Below the pieces are notes generated by a model, which did no database searches, was not told the DNA's origin, and saw nothing but the letters and a program-made list of their open reading frames with translations. The translations under genes were made by a program, and so were the position numbers. A stretch of DNA of 16,925 nt from DATDRM01 sp035291705 (lineage in GTDB: Bacteria; Chloroflexota; Anaerolineae; Anaerolineales; UBA4823): NCBI GenBank assembly GCA_035291705.1, contig DATDRM010000118.1, forward strand, positions 1 through 16,925, in the 5' to 3' direction. Below, one piece after another: positions 6,159-14,016 of this stretch. How positions within the stretch are numbered: the first letter of the stretch is position 1; every line of letters begins with the position of its first letter.

Positions 6159-7316
6159 ATGCCAATCTATTCACCATCCAAAAACCTGAATAAGTTAACC
6201 CGCAGAGACTTTTTGAAGCTCAGTGGTGTTGGGCTGGTCACGATCGGCCTTGGGCCGACCCTGGCCAGTTGCGCCCCGCGGGCAACAGCAGTCCCAACCC
6301 AGGCTGTAGGAGGCAAGCTGGATTTCCTCAGTTGGGAGGGCTATGATTTGCCAACCTGTATGGATACCTGGCAGAAAGCGAAGGGGGTGACTATGTCCTC
6401 GTCCTACATTGGAGATCACAGCGAAATCCAGGCCAAGTTAACCAGCGCGCAGACAGTGGGCTACGACCTGATCACTTACTACCAGGGTTATTTTGATCTC
6501 TATCGCGACGAGCTCAAGATCATCCAACCCATCGACCGAAAGAAGGTCACGAATTTTGACAAGCTTTATGAGCTGTTCCGCACGGAGGAGTTCTGGGTGG
6601 ATAAGCAAGGAGCCCTTTGGGGAGTGCCCTTCACGTGGGGAGCGGAGGGTTGCAACTACAACGCCGATAAGACCGATCCGCCTCAATCCTGGCGTGATCT
6701 GTTGAAGCCGGAGTTCAAGGGCTTGTTAGGTATGGTCGACGACATGAACGGGGCCGTTGTCGTTGCGGGCCGCATCCTTGGCTACGGCGATCAATTGCCC
6801 AACCTGACTCCAGATCAGCTGGCCGAGGTGAAGGCGCTGCTGCTCGAATACAAAACTCAGGCGCGCGGCATTGCGCCCTCTTTTGGAGACCTATCTGACC
6901 TGCTCGTCTCGGGCGAGGTGATTGTCACCTATCCCGGGTGGGCTGCGGTCAATATCTGGGCGCAGGAACGCGGCGTTAATGTGCAGCATACCATCCCGGC
7001 GGAGGGTGGCTTCGCCTTCATCGACGCTTTTGCAATCCCGGCCAGTGCGGATAACGTCGAGACAAGTGTGCAGTGGATAAACGAAGCGATCGGACCTCAA
7101 GTTCAGGCCTGCCAGGCGGCTGCGCTGGCGGCGGGGGTGGTCAACCCAGAAGCAGTCCCGCTCCTGGACGAAAAGACGGCTGCTTTGTATGACTATAACA
7201 AGATTGAGGAGGTCTTCAAGAACGCGCCAGTGTACTCCTTGCCTCCCCGAGAATCGGACCAGTTTGCCACGTATGATGACTGGCTCTCGATGTGGGAGGA
7301 GGTTAAGGCGGCTTAA
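6159..7316 (+). CDS. Extracellular solute-binding protein of a spermidine/putrescine-type ABC importer (Tat lipoprotein)
   Basis: A 385-residue binding protein of the PotD-like family that would capture a small, probably cationic or amine-bearing solute outside the cell and hand it to the permeases. The N-terminus has a twin-arginine motif (TRRDFLKL, 14-21), a hydrophobic stretch and a lipobox LASC with the acylated cysteine at residue 38, so it is likely exported folded by the Tat system and anchored as a lipoprotein. The mature part starts KLDFLSWEGYD, the usual first strand of this family. A strong GGAGGAG ribosome site lies at 6149-6155. It is the first gene of the importer operon and is followed by a large stem-loop before the permeases. 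The substrate cannot be fixed: Pot-like binding proteins also take up opines, betaines, amino acids and phosphonates. Confidence 0.92.
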   Translation: MPIYSPSKNLNKLTRRDFLKLSGVGLVTIGLGPTLASCAPRATAVPTQAVGGKLDFLSWEGYDLPTCMDTWQKAKGVTMSSSYIGDHSEIQAKLTSAQTVGYDLITYYQGYFDLYRDELKIIQPIDRKKVTNFDKLYELFRTEEFWVDKQGALWGVPFTWGAEGCNYNADKTDPPQSWRDLLKPEFKGLLGMVDDMNGAVVVAGRILGYGDQLPNLTPDQLAEVKALLLEYKTQARGIAPSFGDLSDLLVSGEVIVTYPGWAAVNIWAQERGVNVQHTIPAEGGFAFIDAFAIPASADNVETSVQWINEAIGPQVQACQAAALAAGVVNPEAVPLLDEKTAALYDYNKIEEVFKNAPVYSLPPRESDQFATYDDWLSMWEEVKAA

Positions 7317-7325
7317 GCATCTCTT

Positions 7326-7364
7326 GGGAGAAATTTCGACGGTGTAGCTGTCGAAATTTCTCCC
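7326..7364 (+). promoter_or_regulatory. Perfect 15-bp stem-loop between binding protein and permease genes
   Basis: GGGAGAAATTTCGAC (7326-7340) and GTCGAAATTTCTCCC (7350-7364) are exact inverted copies around a 9-base loop; a G-U and an A-U pair extend the stem to 17. No U-tract follows, so it is not a classical terminator. It begins 10 nt after the binding-protein stop. Such hairpins often protect the upstream message from 3' decay or attenuate transcription, giving more binding protein than permease. Confidence 0.8.
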
Positions 7365-7382
7365 GAAAATCCCTCTATCTCC

Positions 7383-8270
7383 ATGAGCGATGCTTCTATC
7401 CCCACCCTGCGTACGCGCCTTACTCGGCGGCCGGCGGGTTGGTTGCTTTTCCCATCCCTGACTGTCCTGATCTTATTCTTCATTCTCCCCACTGCCATAT
7501 TCTTTATCTACAGTTTCCTGACTTCGCGTTATTATCGCGTGGCCTGGGTTTTCACCCTGGAGAATTATTACCGGGCCTTTACCACCCCAGTGTATTGGGA
7601 CGCCATCTTCAATTCCCTATTAATCGGTCTCCTGGCGGCGGTGATAACTACCCTAGTCAGCTACCCCTTTGCGTATTTCCTCACCTTTCGTATTACCCGT
7701 GGCAGGAATATCGTGCTCTTCCTGGTGGTGATCTCCCTGTTAGGCAGCTACCTGGTGCGAGTGTATGCCTGGAAAACGATCCTGGGTAGGGAGGGCGTGA
7801 TCAACAGTTTCCTTTTGATGTTGGGGATCATCAAGGAGCCCTTGCTCTTCTTGCTTTTCAGCCGGCTGGCGGTGATCCTGACCCTGGTACACGTGTTCCT
7901 GCCCTTTACTATGCTGCCCATCTTATCCAGCCTGCAGAATATCCCCTCCGAATTGATCGAAGCGGCGCGCGACCTGGGGTGTAATCCTTTGCAGGGTTTC
8001 TTGCGCGTCACACTGCCGCTCAGCGCCACGGGAGTGCTGGCTGGCTTTGCCTACACTTTCATCCTGTCTGCTGCGGACTACATTACGCCGCAACTTGTCG
8101 GCGGGACGAGCGGGGGGATGATCGGCCTGAGCATCACCAACCAGTTCGTCAAGGTAGGGAATCTGGGCCTGGGATCTGCCCTTTCCTTTTTCCTGCTATT
8201 TCTGCTTGTCTTCATCGTTTATTCAGTTCGCTGGAGCGCGCGCCGGGCTCACCTGGTGAGCAATGCTTAG
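7383..8270 (+). CDS. ABC transporter permease 1 (PotB-like)
   Basis: A 295-residue inner-membrane permease with about six hydrophobic segments: roughly 20-46, 75-101, 108-130, 153-181, 213-235 and 261-282. The cytoplasmic EAA loop that docks onto the ATPase is clear at 193-212 (EAARDLGCNPLQGFLRVTLP). The ATG at 7383 is preceded by CCCTCTATCTCC, which has no ribosome-binding complementarity, and by the large stem-loop ending at 7364. No better in-frame start exists nearby, so translation is probably weak or relies on other features. The gene sits between the binding protein and the second permease and pairs with the latter to form the channel. The family assignment is sure; the transported compound is unknown. 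Confidence 0.92.
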   Translation: MSDASIPTLRTRLTRRPAGWLLFPSLTVLILFFILPTAIFFIYSFLTSRYYRVAWVFTLENYYRAFTTPVYWDAIFNSLLIGLLAAVITTLVSYPFAYFLTFRITRGRNIVLFLVVISLLGSYLVRVYAWKTILGREGVINSFLLMLGIIKEPLLFLLFSRLAVILTLVHVFLPFTMLPILSSLQNIPSELIEAARDLGCNPLQGFLRVTLPLSATGVLAGFAYTFILSAADYITPQLVGGTSGGMIGLSITNQFVKVGNLGLGSALSFFLLFLLVFIVYSVRWSARRAHLVSNA

Positions 8271-8282
8271 GAGATCGACTGC

Positions 8283-9095
8283 GTGGTGAACACAAATACT
8301 GTTCAACTTCGGCGACCTATCCGTATCCCCTGGCTTTATATCTATTCGGTTCTGGTCATCATTTACCTTTTCTTTCCGATCGGTATCATCGTTCTATTTT
8401 CTTTTAACTCTTCTCCTGCGGTTAGTTTTCCGATCCGAGGTTTTTCCCTGCGCTGGTACATGGAGGTGCTGGAAAGCCCGGTTTTCCTGGCGGCTCTGAA
8501 GAATTCCCTGGTCGTGGCGGTATTCACCACGTTCTTTTGCCTTTCCTTAGGGACACTGGCCGCGCTTGCGCTCACCAGGTACAGGTTTCGCTTCAGGCCT
8601 TTTGTGCAGTCGCTTTTCCTCATGCCGCTTTCATTGCCTGGACTTTTCTTGGGTATCTCGCTGCTTACTTATTTCATCTCTCTAAACCTGCGACTCTCCC
8701 TGGGAACGGTCGTCGTAGGTCACGTTATTTACACCCTGCCTTATTTTGTCCTGGTGGCTACGGCGCGATTGGAGCGCTTCGACCGCGTCCTGGAGGAAGC
8801 CGCCCAGGATTTAGGTTGCACTCCCTGGCAGACATTTTGGAAGGTTAATTTCCCGATCATCGCTCCATCGATGATCGGAGCTGCCCTAATTGTTTTCGCC
8901 CTTTCTTTTGACGAATTCCTGATCACTTTCTTTGTTATCGGCCCGGAGAGCACCTTGCCGATGTTGGTTTGGTCGATGATGAGGAAATCCATCGACCCAA
9001 GCGTAAACGCTATCTCTGTGGTGCTGATGTTGGCATCTTTACTGTTGATCCTGTTCCTCAGCAAAGTCGTGGATATCAGCGAAATCGAGTTTTAA
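8283..9095 (+). CDS. ABC transporter permease 2 (PotC-like)
   Basis: A 270-residue partner permease with six predicted membrane segments (about 17-41, 66-98, 106-133, 139-161, 195-219 and 243-261). Its EAA loop is at 172-191 (EEAAQDLGCTPWQTFWKVNF), and the following LSFDEFLITFF stretch is characteristic of PotC-like subunits. The start is a GTG at 8283, with AGGAG (8269-8273) overlapping the stop of the first permease gene and nine bases between them. A second GTG directly follows at 8286 and cannot be excluded. The gap to the preceding gene is 12 bp and to the ATPase gene 11 bp, so this is a tight operon. Confidence 0.92.
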   Translation: MVNTNTVQLRRPIRIPWLYIYSVLVIIYLFFPIGIIVLFSFNSSPAVSFPIRGFSLRWYMEVLESPVFLAALKNSLVVAVFTTFFCLSLGTLAALALTRYRFRFRPFVQSLFLMPLSLPGLFLGISLLTYFISLNLRLSLGTVVVGHVIYTLPYFVLVATARLERFDRVLEEAAQDLGCTPWQTFWKVNFPIIAPSMIGAALIVFALSFDEFLITFFVIGPESTLPMLVWSMMRKSIDPSVNAISVVLMLASLLLILFLSKVVDISEIEF

Positions 9096-9106
9096 GAGGC
9101 TGGGAG

Positions 9107-10177
9107 ATGAGTCCTGTTCATGTATTTGCGGATCGCGTGACGAAGAAGTTCGGAGAAGTAGTAGCGGTTTCGTCGTTGAGTTTAAGCGTCGAGCAGGGCC
9201 AATTTCTGACTATCCTGGGCCCCAGTGGTTGCGGAAAGACGACTTTGCTGCGCATGATGGCTGGTTTCGAGGAGCCTACCTCCGGACGCATCTATCTCGG
9301 CGGCCAGGATATCACCTTTGTTCCTCCCCATAAACGGCCGGCCAATCTGGTCTTTCAAAGATATGCTCTCTTTCCACATCTAACGGTGTTTGAAAACGTC
9401 GCTTTTGGCCTGCGCGTTAAGAAGATCGCGGAGAAAGAAGTGCAACGACGAGTGGAGCGGATACTGGCGCTGGTGCAGCTCGAGGGTTTTGGCAAACGCC
9501 AGGTGAACCAGCTCAGCGGTGGACAGGCTCAACGCGTGGCGCTGGCACGCGCCCTGGTTAATGAGCCGCAAGTCTTGCTGTTGGACGAACCGCTTGGCGC
9601 CCTGGACTTGAAGATCCGCCAGCAGATGGAGGTGGAGCTCAAGCTGTTGCACGCCGAACTCGGCATGACCTTTATCTATGTGACTCACGACCAGGAAGAA
9701 GCGATGACCGTTTCGAACCGCATTGTCGTCATGCGCGCGGGCCAAATCGTTCAAGACGGCACGCCAGAGGAGATTTACGCCAACCCGGCGAGCACCTTCG
9801 TCGCCGACTTCATTGGGCATTCAAATCTGCTTCAGGCGACAGTTTTACAGACGGCGCCCTCCCACCTTAGTTTTCTTGGCGGCTCCTATTCCGCCAGACA
9901 CCATCCCGGCCTGCGGGAGGGACAGGCGGTGAACATCTTGCTTCGTCCGGAGGTGTTGAGAGTGTTCGGTGATGCGCCGGAGGGTTTCGAGAATGTGCTC
10001 AAGGGGAGGATTGTCGATGCCACCTTCAAAGGGCCATATGTGGATTACCTGGTGGAAGTGGGCGAAGCCCGGCTAACGGCGCATCACTCCGTCCGTGAGG
10101 GGGTGTCCACTTTTAACCGAGGGGATGCGATCTTCCTGGCCTGGTCTCAAGACGACGCCCTCATCCTTTCGTCTTGA
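9107..10177 (+). CDS. ABC transporter ATP-binding protein (PotA-like)
   Basis: A 356-residue ATPase that powers the importer. Seen in order: Walker A GPSGCGKT (38-45), Q-loop glutamine 84 in VFQRYALFP, signature LSGGQ (136-140), Walker B VLLLDE (156-161), D-loop GALD and switch histidine 194 in VTHD. The last 110 residues form the TOBE-like regulatory domain typical of PotA/MalK subunits (LLRPEVLRV near 278). The ATG at 9107 begins the usual family N-terminus and has GAGG seven bases upstream; a longer frame reaches back to 8969 but runs through the second permease gene. No catalytic residue is missing. The order binding protein, permease, permease, ATPase differs from E. coli potABCD, but the components match. 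Confidence 0.95.
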   Translation: MSPVHVFADRVTKKFGEVVAVSSLSLSVEQGQFLTILGPSGCGKTTLLRMMAGFEEPTSGRIYLGGQDITFVPPHKRPANLVFQRYALFPHLTVFENVAFGLRVKKIAEKEVQRRVERILALVQLEGFGKRQVNQLSGGQAQRVALARALVNEPQVLLLDEPLGALDLKIRQQMEVELKLLHAELGMTFIYVTHDQEEAMTVSNRIVVMRAGQIVQDGTPEEIYANPASTFVADFIGHSNLLQATVLQTAPSHLSFLGGSYSARHHPGLREGQAVNILLRPEVLRVFGDAPEGFENVLKGRIVDATFKGPYVDYLVEVGEARLTAHHSVREGVSTFNRGDAIFLAWSQDDALILSS

Positions 10178-10214
10178 GGTGATTACGGTTTTCTATTTCT
10201 GAGCAGGGGCGATA

Positions 10215-11096
10215 ATGCTGGGAGCCTTCTACGGGTTGAGCGCTGCATTGACTTGGGGGGCTGGCAACGTTTTAATCAAATCTCAGGTGGGCAAATTAGC
10301 GACCACCCAGTTGCTAACCGTACGAGCCGTTGCCGGCGCAGCGACCGCTGTCCTGGCCTATTTTTTCCTGGGCAAGAACGATGCGCTCCTGTTGCTCACC
10401 CCCCTGGCCTGGATGGCGCTGATCGGGTCTGTACTCACCGGTTACTTTGGTTCTGACCTGTTGTTCGTTTATGCTCTCAAGGAGCTGCCCCTTTCTTATA
10501 TTTTCCCTATCCAGGCTACCTATCCTTTGATAGCTACCGGATTAGCCTGGTTCATCTACGGGGAGGCGATCTCACCCTGGGTTTTCATTGGAGCTGTACT
10601 GGTGATCGCTGGTGTCAGCCTGATCGGAAGTGATGAACCTCAGCAAGCCAGCCCGATCAATCGGTCGAAGCGGATGCGAGGGTTCACCTTGACCGCGCTG
10701 AGTGCAGTAGGTTGGGGTTTATCGGCGACCTTTCTCAGAGGAGCGTTGGGAGAAATCGATCCAGTTACAGTCAATACGGGAGTAGGTCTACTCACCGCCT
10801 TCGCTTTCTTAATTATTTCCCGGCCAATAGCGATCGCCTCGATCGTTAAGAGTGAGCCCAGGATTGGTCAAGCGCTCGGGCTGGCAGGAGCTCTAGGAGG
10901 GACAGGCCTGTCCAATCTGTTCTATATCCTTACCATCCAGGTGGCCGGCGTCGCCCAGGCGACCGTTTTAGCCAGCACTGCTCCCCTGTTCACATCTTTT
11001 TTTGCCGTGTTTTTTCTGGGTGAAAGACTGACGGTAAAGTTAACCCTGGGTACATTTCTCACCGTGGTTGGCATTGGCGTTCTGGTAGGAGGTTAA
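10215..11096 (+). CDS. EamA/DMT-family transporter
   Basis: A 293-residue membrane protein with about ten hydrophobic helices, built from two EamA repeats (roughly 1-138 and 152-293). The first repeat starts LGAFYGLSAALTWGAGNVLIK and the second GFTLTALSAVGWGLSATFLRGAL, showing the internal duplication. Drug/metabolite transporters of this type commonly export amino acids or other metabolites; some act as uptake carriers. The ATG at 10215 has an AGGGG site nearby. It lies 37 bp after the ATPase gene and its stop is followed one base later by the M24 gene, so it belongs to the same transcript. A role in exporting a by-product of the imported compound is possible but not shown. Confidence 0.88.
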   Translation: MLGAFYGLSAALTWGAGNVLIKSQVGKLATTQLLTVRAVAGAATAVLAYFFLGKNDALLLLTPLAWMALIGSVLTGYFGSDLLFVYALKELPLSYIFPIQATYPLIATGLAWFIYGEAISPWVFIGAVLVIAGVSLIGSDEPQQASPINRSKRMRGFTLTALSAVGWGLSATFLRGALGEIDPVTVNTGVGLLTAFAFLIISRPIAIASIVKSEPRIGQALGLAGALGGTGLSNLFYILTIQVAGVAQATVLASTAPLFTSFFAVFFLGERLTVKLTLGTFLTVVGIGVLVGG

Positions 11097-11097
11097 G

Positions 11098-12234
11098 ATG
11101 CCCATCCTGAAAGAAGAGTACCAAAATCGGTTCGACCGAGTTCTGGATTGTGCCATGAGGGAGGATTTCGATCTGCTCATGGTCTATACGCGGGGCAATC
11201 GGAACATGTACGGCAACTTGCTTTATCTGACGGGCTATTACAGCTTCGACCCATGTATCGAGGGCGCGTTGCTTGCGCCGCGCACGGGGGATGCGAGGCT
11301 GCTTTTAAATTTTGAATGGGATCTTGACCGGGCGGCCCTGACCTCCTGGTTACCGCGCGGCGCGATGAACTCCAATCGTGATCTGGGGGAGGGGTTGATC
11401 CGCTATTGCTTGGAGGCGGGATTTGTCTCAGCCAGGATTGGCCTGGCAGGGGCAACCTACCTGCCTGCCAGCTTATTTATGCAACTACAAACCGGTCTGC
11501 CCCAGGCGACCTTTGTGCCTGCCACTGCCATTGTTGAGCATGAGCGGTTGATCAAGAGTGAGAACGAGATCGCAGCTATGCGCGTTGCGGCGCGCATCAC
11601 GAACAACGCCATTATGGCAGGCATCCAGGCGTTCGAAGCAGGCGTATCCGAGTTGGAGATCCTCGCGGTTTGCGTGCGTACTATGCTGGAGAACCAAGCT
11701 GACGAGATCGCTTTTACCCCACAGGTTTCCTTTGGGAAGATGACCGAGGTGTGCATGGCCCCGGCCTCCCGGAACCAGTTGCGCCGCGGAGACATGGTGA
11801 TGTTCGACATGGGTTGCCTGTACGAGCATTATGTCGGGGACCTCTCGCGCACGCACATCTTTGGTAAACCCACCCGGGAACAGCAGCAAATTTATGACCT
11901 GGTGGTCCAGGCTCAGGAGGCGGCGATCCAGGCGGTGAGGCCTGGAGTGACCGCAGGGGAGATCGATGGCGTGGCGCGCGATCTCATCTCACAGGCAGGC
12001 TACGGCGAATACTTCAACCACTGGTTGGGGCGGGGAGAAGGGCTGGACCTCCACGAGCGCCCCTTTATTGAACAGGGCGATAACATGCCGCTCCAGCCGG
12101 GCATGGTCTTCAGCATCGAGCCGGGGATATACCTGCCCGGAGTCGGCGGCGCACGCCTGGAAGAAACAGTGCTCGTCACTCCAGAAGGGCATGAGGTCAT
12201 CTCCGATCGCTCTTGGATACCTTTTGGAACCTGA
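11098..12234 (+). CDS. M24-family (creatinase/Xaa-Pro peptidase fold) protein with altered metal site
   Basis: A 378-residue protein with an N-terminal creatinase-type domain (about 1-145) and a C-terminal pita-bread domain (about 155-370). Typical M24 peptidases bind two metal ions with Asp, Asp, His, Glu and Glu. Here Asp237 (FDMG), Asp248 (GDLSRT), Glu341 (SIEPG) and Glu355 (ARLEE) are kept, but the His of the GHG motif is Arg312, in HWLGRGEGLDLHERP, with spacing to Glu341 as in E. coli PepP (29). The other active-site His, PepP His243, appears to be Met220. Creatinase, a metal-free relative that splits creatine, also has Arg at the first of these positions. I therefore doubt it is a dipeptidase and suspect a C-N hydrolase on a small molecule. 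A GGAGG site precedes the ATG at 11098, one base after the EamA stop. Confidence 0.87.
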   Translation: MPILKEEYQNRFDRVLDCAMREDFDLLMVYTRGNRNMYGNLLYLTGYYSFDPCIEGALLAPRTGDARLLLNFEWDLDRAALTSWLPRGAMNSNRDLGEGLIRYCLEAGFVSARIGLAGATYLPASLFMQLQTGLPQATFVPATAIVEHERLIKSENEIAAMRVAARITNNAIMAGIQAFEAGVSELEILAVCVRTMLENQADEIAFTPQVSFGKMTEVCMAPASRNQLRRGDMVMFDMGCLYEHYVGDLSRTHIFGKPTREQQQIYDLVVQAQEAAIQAVRPGVTAGEIDGVARDLISQAGYGEYFNHWLGRGEGLDLHERPFIEQGDNMPLQPGMVFSIEPGIYLPGVGGARLEETVLVTPEGHEVISDRSWIPFGT

Positions 12235-12297
12235 CTGATGGAGGGGAATAAGGCTATCTTATAGAGAAAATTCGACAGAGATACCATTTGAGAGATT

Positions 12298-12312
12298 GGC
12301 AATGAAATTGCC
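12298..12312 (+). promoter_or_regulatory. Small stem-loop upstream of the glycosidase-like gene
   Basis: GGCAAT (12298-12303) and ATTGCC (12307-12312) form a perfect 6-bp stem with a 3-base loop, extendable by two G-U pairs, and are followed by GGTAGTTTT. It may be a weak terminator for the M24 gene or a leader structure; the loop region contains the ATG of a 12-codon reading frame. Confidence 0.3.
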
Positions 12313-12338
12313 GGTAGTTTTGGATGCGTTTGGATATT

Positions 12339-12353
12339 GAGGAGGATATCTTG
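12339..12353 (+). promoter_or_regulatory. Ribosome site and TTG start of the glycosidase-like gene
   Basis: GAGGAGG (12339-12345) lies five bases before an in-frame TTG at 12351. The in-frame ATG at 12324 has no good ribosome site. A tiny reading frame of 12 codons (12302-12340) ends with a TGA that overlaps the first bases of this site, so a terminating ribosome would sit on it. Confidence 0.55.
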
Positions 12354-13280
12354 TTCTACGAAAAATTTTCAGAGAACGGGTCCGGAGAGAAAAATAACAG
12401 CCTGTGGCACCGCCACCCTGCTAACCCGATTTTAAGGCCTACCCCTGGCACATGGGCAGGCGAGTGGATCGCCAATGAGACAATCATCCAGGTCGAGGAC
12501 GAGTACCTGATGTACCTGGATGGGAAGAGCGGCCCGGTGGAAAAGATTGGGGTAGCTCGGATGAAAGTCACGGCGTTCGATGGGGTGCATTGGGAGGAAT
12601 ATCCAGGAAATCCTGTGCTGGATATCGGGCCGGGCGGATATGATCACACCAGTGTGCTTGATCCATCTGTCTTATGGTTCCAGGAAAAGCTCTGGATGTA
12701 CTACACCGGTTTGGGAGGACCGCCGGATCGCATTTGCCTGGCGCTCTCCGAGGATGGTTATCATTGGAAAAAACATGCCGATAATCCGATTCTGAATGGC
12801 CGCTGCCCGCATGTAGTGCTCAAGGCAGGAGTGCTTTACCTGTTCTACCTGGTTTATAACGAAGACGGAGGTTACGACGTGCGCCTGGCTACCAGTATGG
12901 ATGGGTTACACTTCGAGCGGCATGCGAAGAAACCGATCTTGCCGCGGGATCGAGAAGGTGCCTGGGATTGGTTCTCGGTAGTCACCACACGCATCTTCGA
13001 AGAGAAAGGCCTTTACCAGATGGTATACGCCGGGGATAGAGATAGAGTAGACGAGCCGCGCGGCTTTGGTCTGGCTATCTCGACAGATTTAGTGAACTGG
13101 GAAAAGTACCCAGGCAACCCGATCTTTCTGCCGGGAGAGGCTGGCAGCTGGGACAGCGAAGCGATCTGGTGCCCATGGGTGATGAAACGCAGCCAGCAAT
13201 ACTGGATGTGGTATTGCGGCAGCCGCACGACCTACAGCCAGGGGCTTACCCCCCAGACTGGGCTTGCGCTGCTTGGATAA
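12351..13280 (+). CDS. Five-bladed beta-propeller glycosidase-like protein (GH43/GH130/GH32-like)
   Basis: A 309-residue cytoplasmic protein without a signal peptide. It shows the repeated blade pattern of clan GH-F/J-type propellers: WHRHPANPIL, DGVHWEEYPGNPVL, DGYHWKKHADNPIL, DGLHFERHAKKPIL and LVNWEKYPGNPIF, each followed by a strand such as LWMYYTG, LYLFYLV or YQMVYAG. The VLDPSVLW segment resembles the strand carrying an acidic active-site residue. Known relatives hydrolyse or phosphorolyse glycosides, but many remain uncharacterised; I cannot name the family number. The start is a choice: TTG at 12351 has a strong ribosome site, whereas ATG at 12324 would add nine residues. It is last in the plus-strand run and its end overlaps the dehydrogenase gene on the other strand by 35 bp. 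A ROK kinase nearby fits intracellular sugar use. Confidence 0.8.
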   Translation: MFYEKFSENGSGEKNNSLWHRHPANPILRPTPGTWAGEWIANETIIQVEDEYLMYLDGKSGPVEKIGVARMKVTAFDGVHWEEYPGNPVLDIGPGGYDHTSVLDPSVLWFQEKLWMYYTGLGGPPDRICLALSEDGYHWKKHADNPILNGRCPHVVLKAGVLYLFYLVYNEDGGYDVRLATSMDGLHFERHAKKPILPRDREGAWDWFSVVTTRIFEEKGLYQMVYAGDRDRVDEPRGFGLAISTDLVNWEKYPGNPIFLPGEAGSWDSEAIWCPWVMKRSQQYWMWYCGSRTTYSQGLTPQTGLALLG

Positions 13281-14016
13281 GATCTGAGGCCAAGCCAACG
13301 GAAAGGAAGTCGGAATAAGCAGGTTCGATCAACGGCCGTAGCACGACCTGGGAGATGACCATGTGAGGTGGCTGTTTGAGGGCAAAAACGACAACTTGAG
13401 CGACGTCTTCTGGCTTAAGGAAGTAAGGTCGCCGCGCATCCTCGTTAGGCGCCCAGGAATCGACCGAAAGCCGGGTGTCGGTTGCCCCTGGGTGGATGCT
13501 GCAAACGCGGACCCCCTGCGGGCGGAGTTCTTCGTCGAGGGCTTCGGCTAGCCCGGTCAGGGCGTGTTTGGAGGCACAGTAAACCGAATCCAGGGCAAAC
13601 CCGCGCAATCCAGATACTGAGTTGATGAAGACGAGGTGACCAGAACGCTTGGAGAGCAATGTTGGGAGGACTGCCCTGGTAAAGAGGAGTGCTCCGAGCA
13701 GGTTGGTATCAATGATCTGGTCGTATTCCTCCACAGTGGTCTCCAAGAATGGCTTGAAGGTTTCGACACCGGCATTGTTCACCAGAATATCGATCGTTCC
13801 GGCCTGCTCCAGGATGGTTTGCACGGCCTGTTCAATTTGTGCAGGTTCCCTCAAATCTGTCGTGATTGGGATGATACCGTTGGTAATTGCTTTGCCCGGG
13901 AGAGCACTACGCGAAATTGCAAATACGCGCGCTCCCTCTAGGATCAACGCCTGAGCAGTAGCCAGGCCGATCCCTCGGCTGGCTCCAGTGATGATGGCGA
14001 CTTGATTGGCAAGCAT
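13246..14016 (-). CDS. Short-chain dehydrogenase/reductase (SDR)
   Basis: A 256-residue classical SDR that would oxidise or reduce an alcohol/ketone with NAD(P)(H). Visible motifs are the cofactor loop TGASRGIG (10-17), NNAG (80-83), Asn105, and the catalytic Ser133, Tyr146 and Lys150 (YCASK). Arg35-36 region ISRS after the second strand hints at NADP preference, though this is weak evidence. The ATG at 14016 begins the standard N-terminus MLANQVAIITG; a longer frame to 14118 runs into the divergent kinase gene. It is divergent from the ROK kinase with 58 bp between starts, and its last 35 bp overlap the end of the glycosidase-like gene. The substrate is unknown; a sugar or polyol intermediate would fit the neighbours. 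Confidence 0.92.
   Translation of the reverse strand: MLANQVAIITGASRGIGLATAQALILEGARVFAISRSALPGKAITNGIIPITTDLREPAQIEQAVQTILEQAGTIDILVNNAGVETFKPFLETTVEEYDQIIDTNLLGALLFTRAVLPTLLSKRSGHLVFINSVSGLRGFALDSVYCASKHALTGLAEALDEELRPQGVRVCSIHPGATDTRLSVDSWAPNEDARRPYFLKPEDVAQVVVFALKQPPHMVISQVVLRPLIEPAYSDFLSVGLASDLIQAAQAQSGG

Noticed and set aside
13636..13954. Two overlapping 101-codon plus-strand frames within the dehydrogenase gene
   Set aside because: They are antisense to a gene with all SDR catalytic residues and have no recognisable features.
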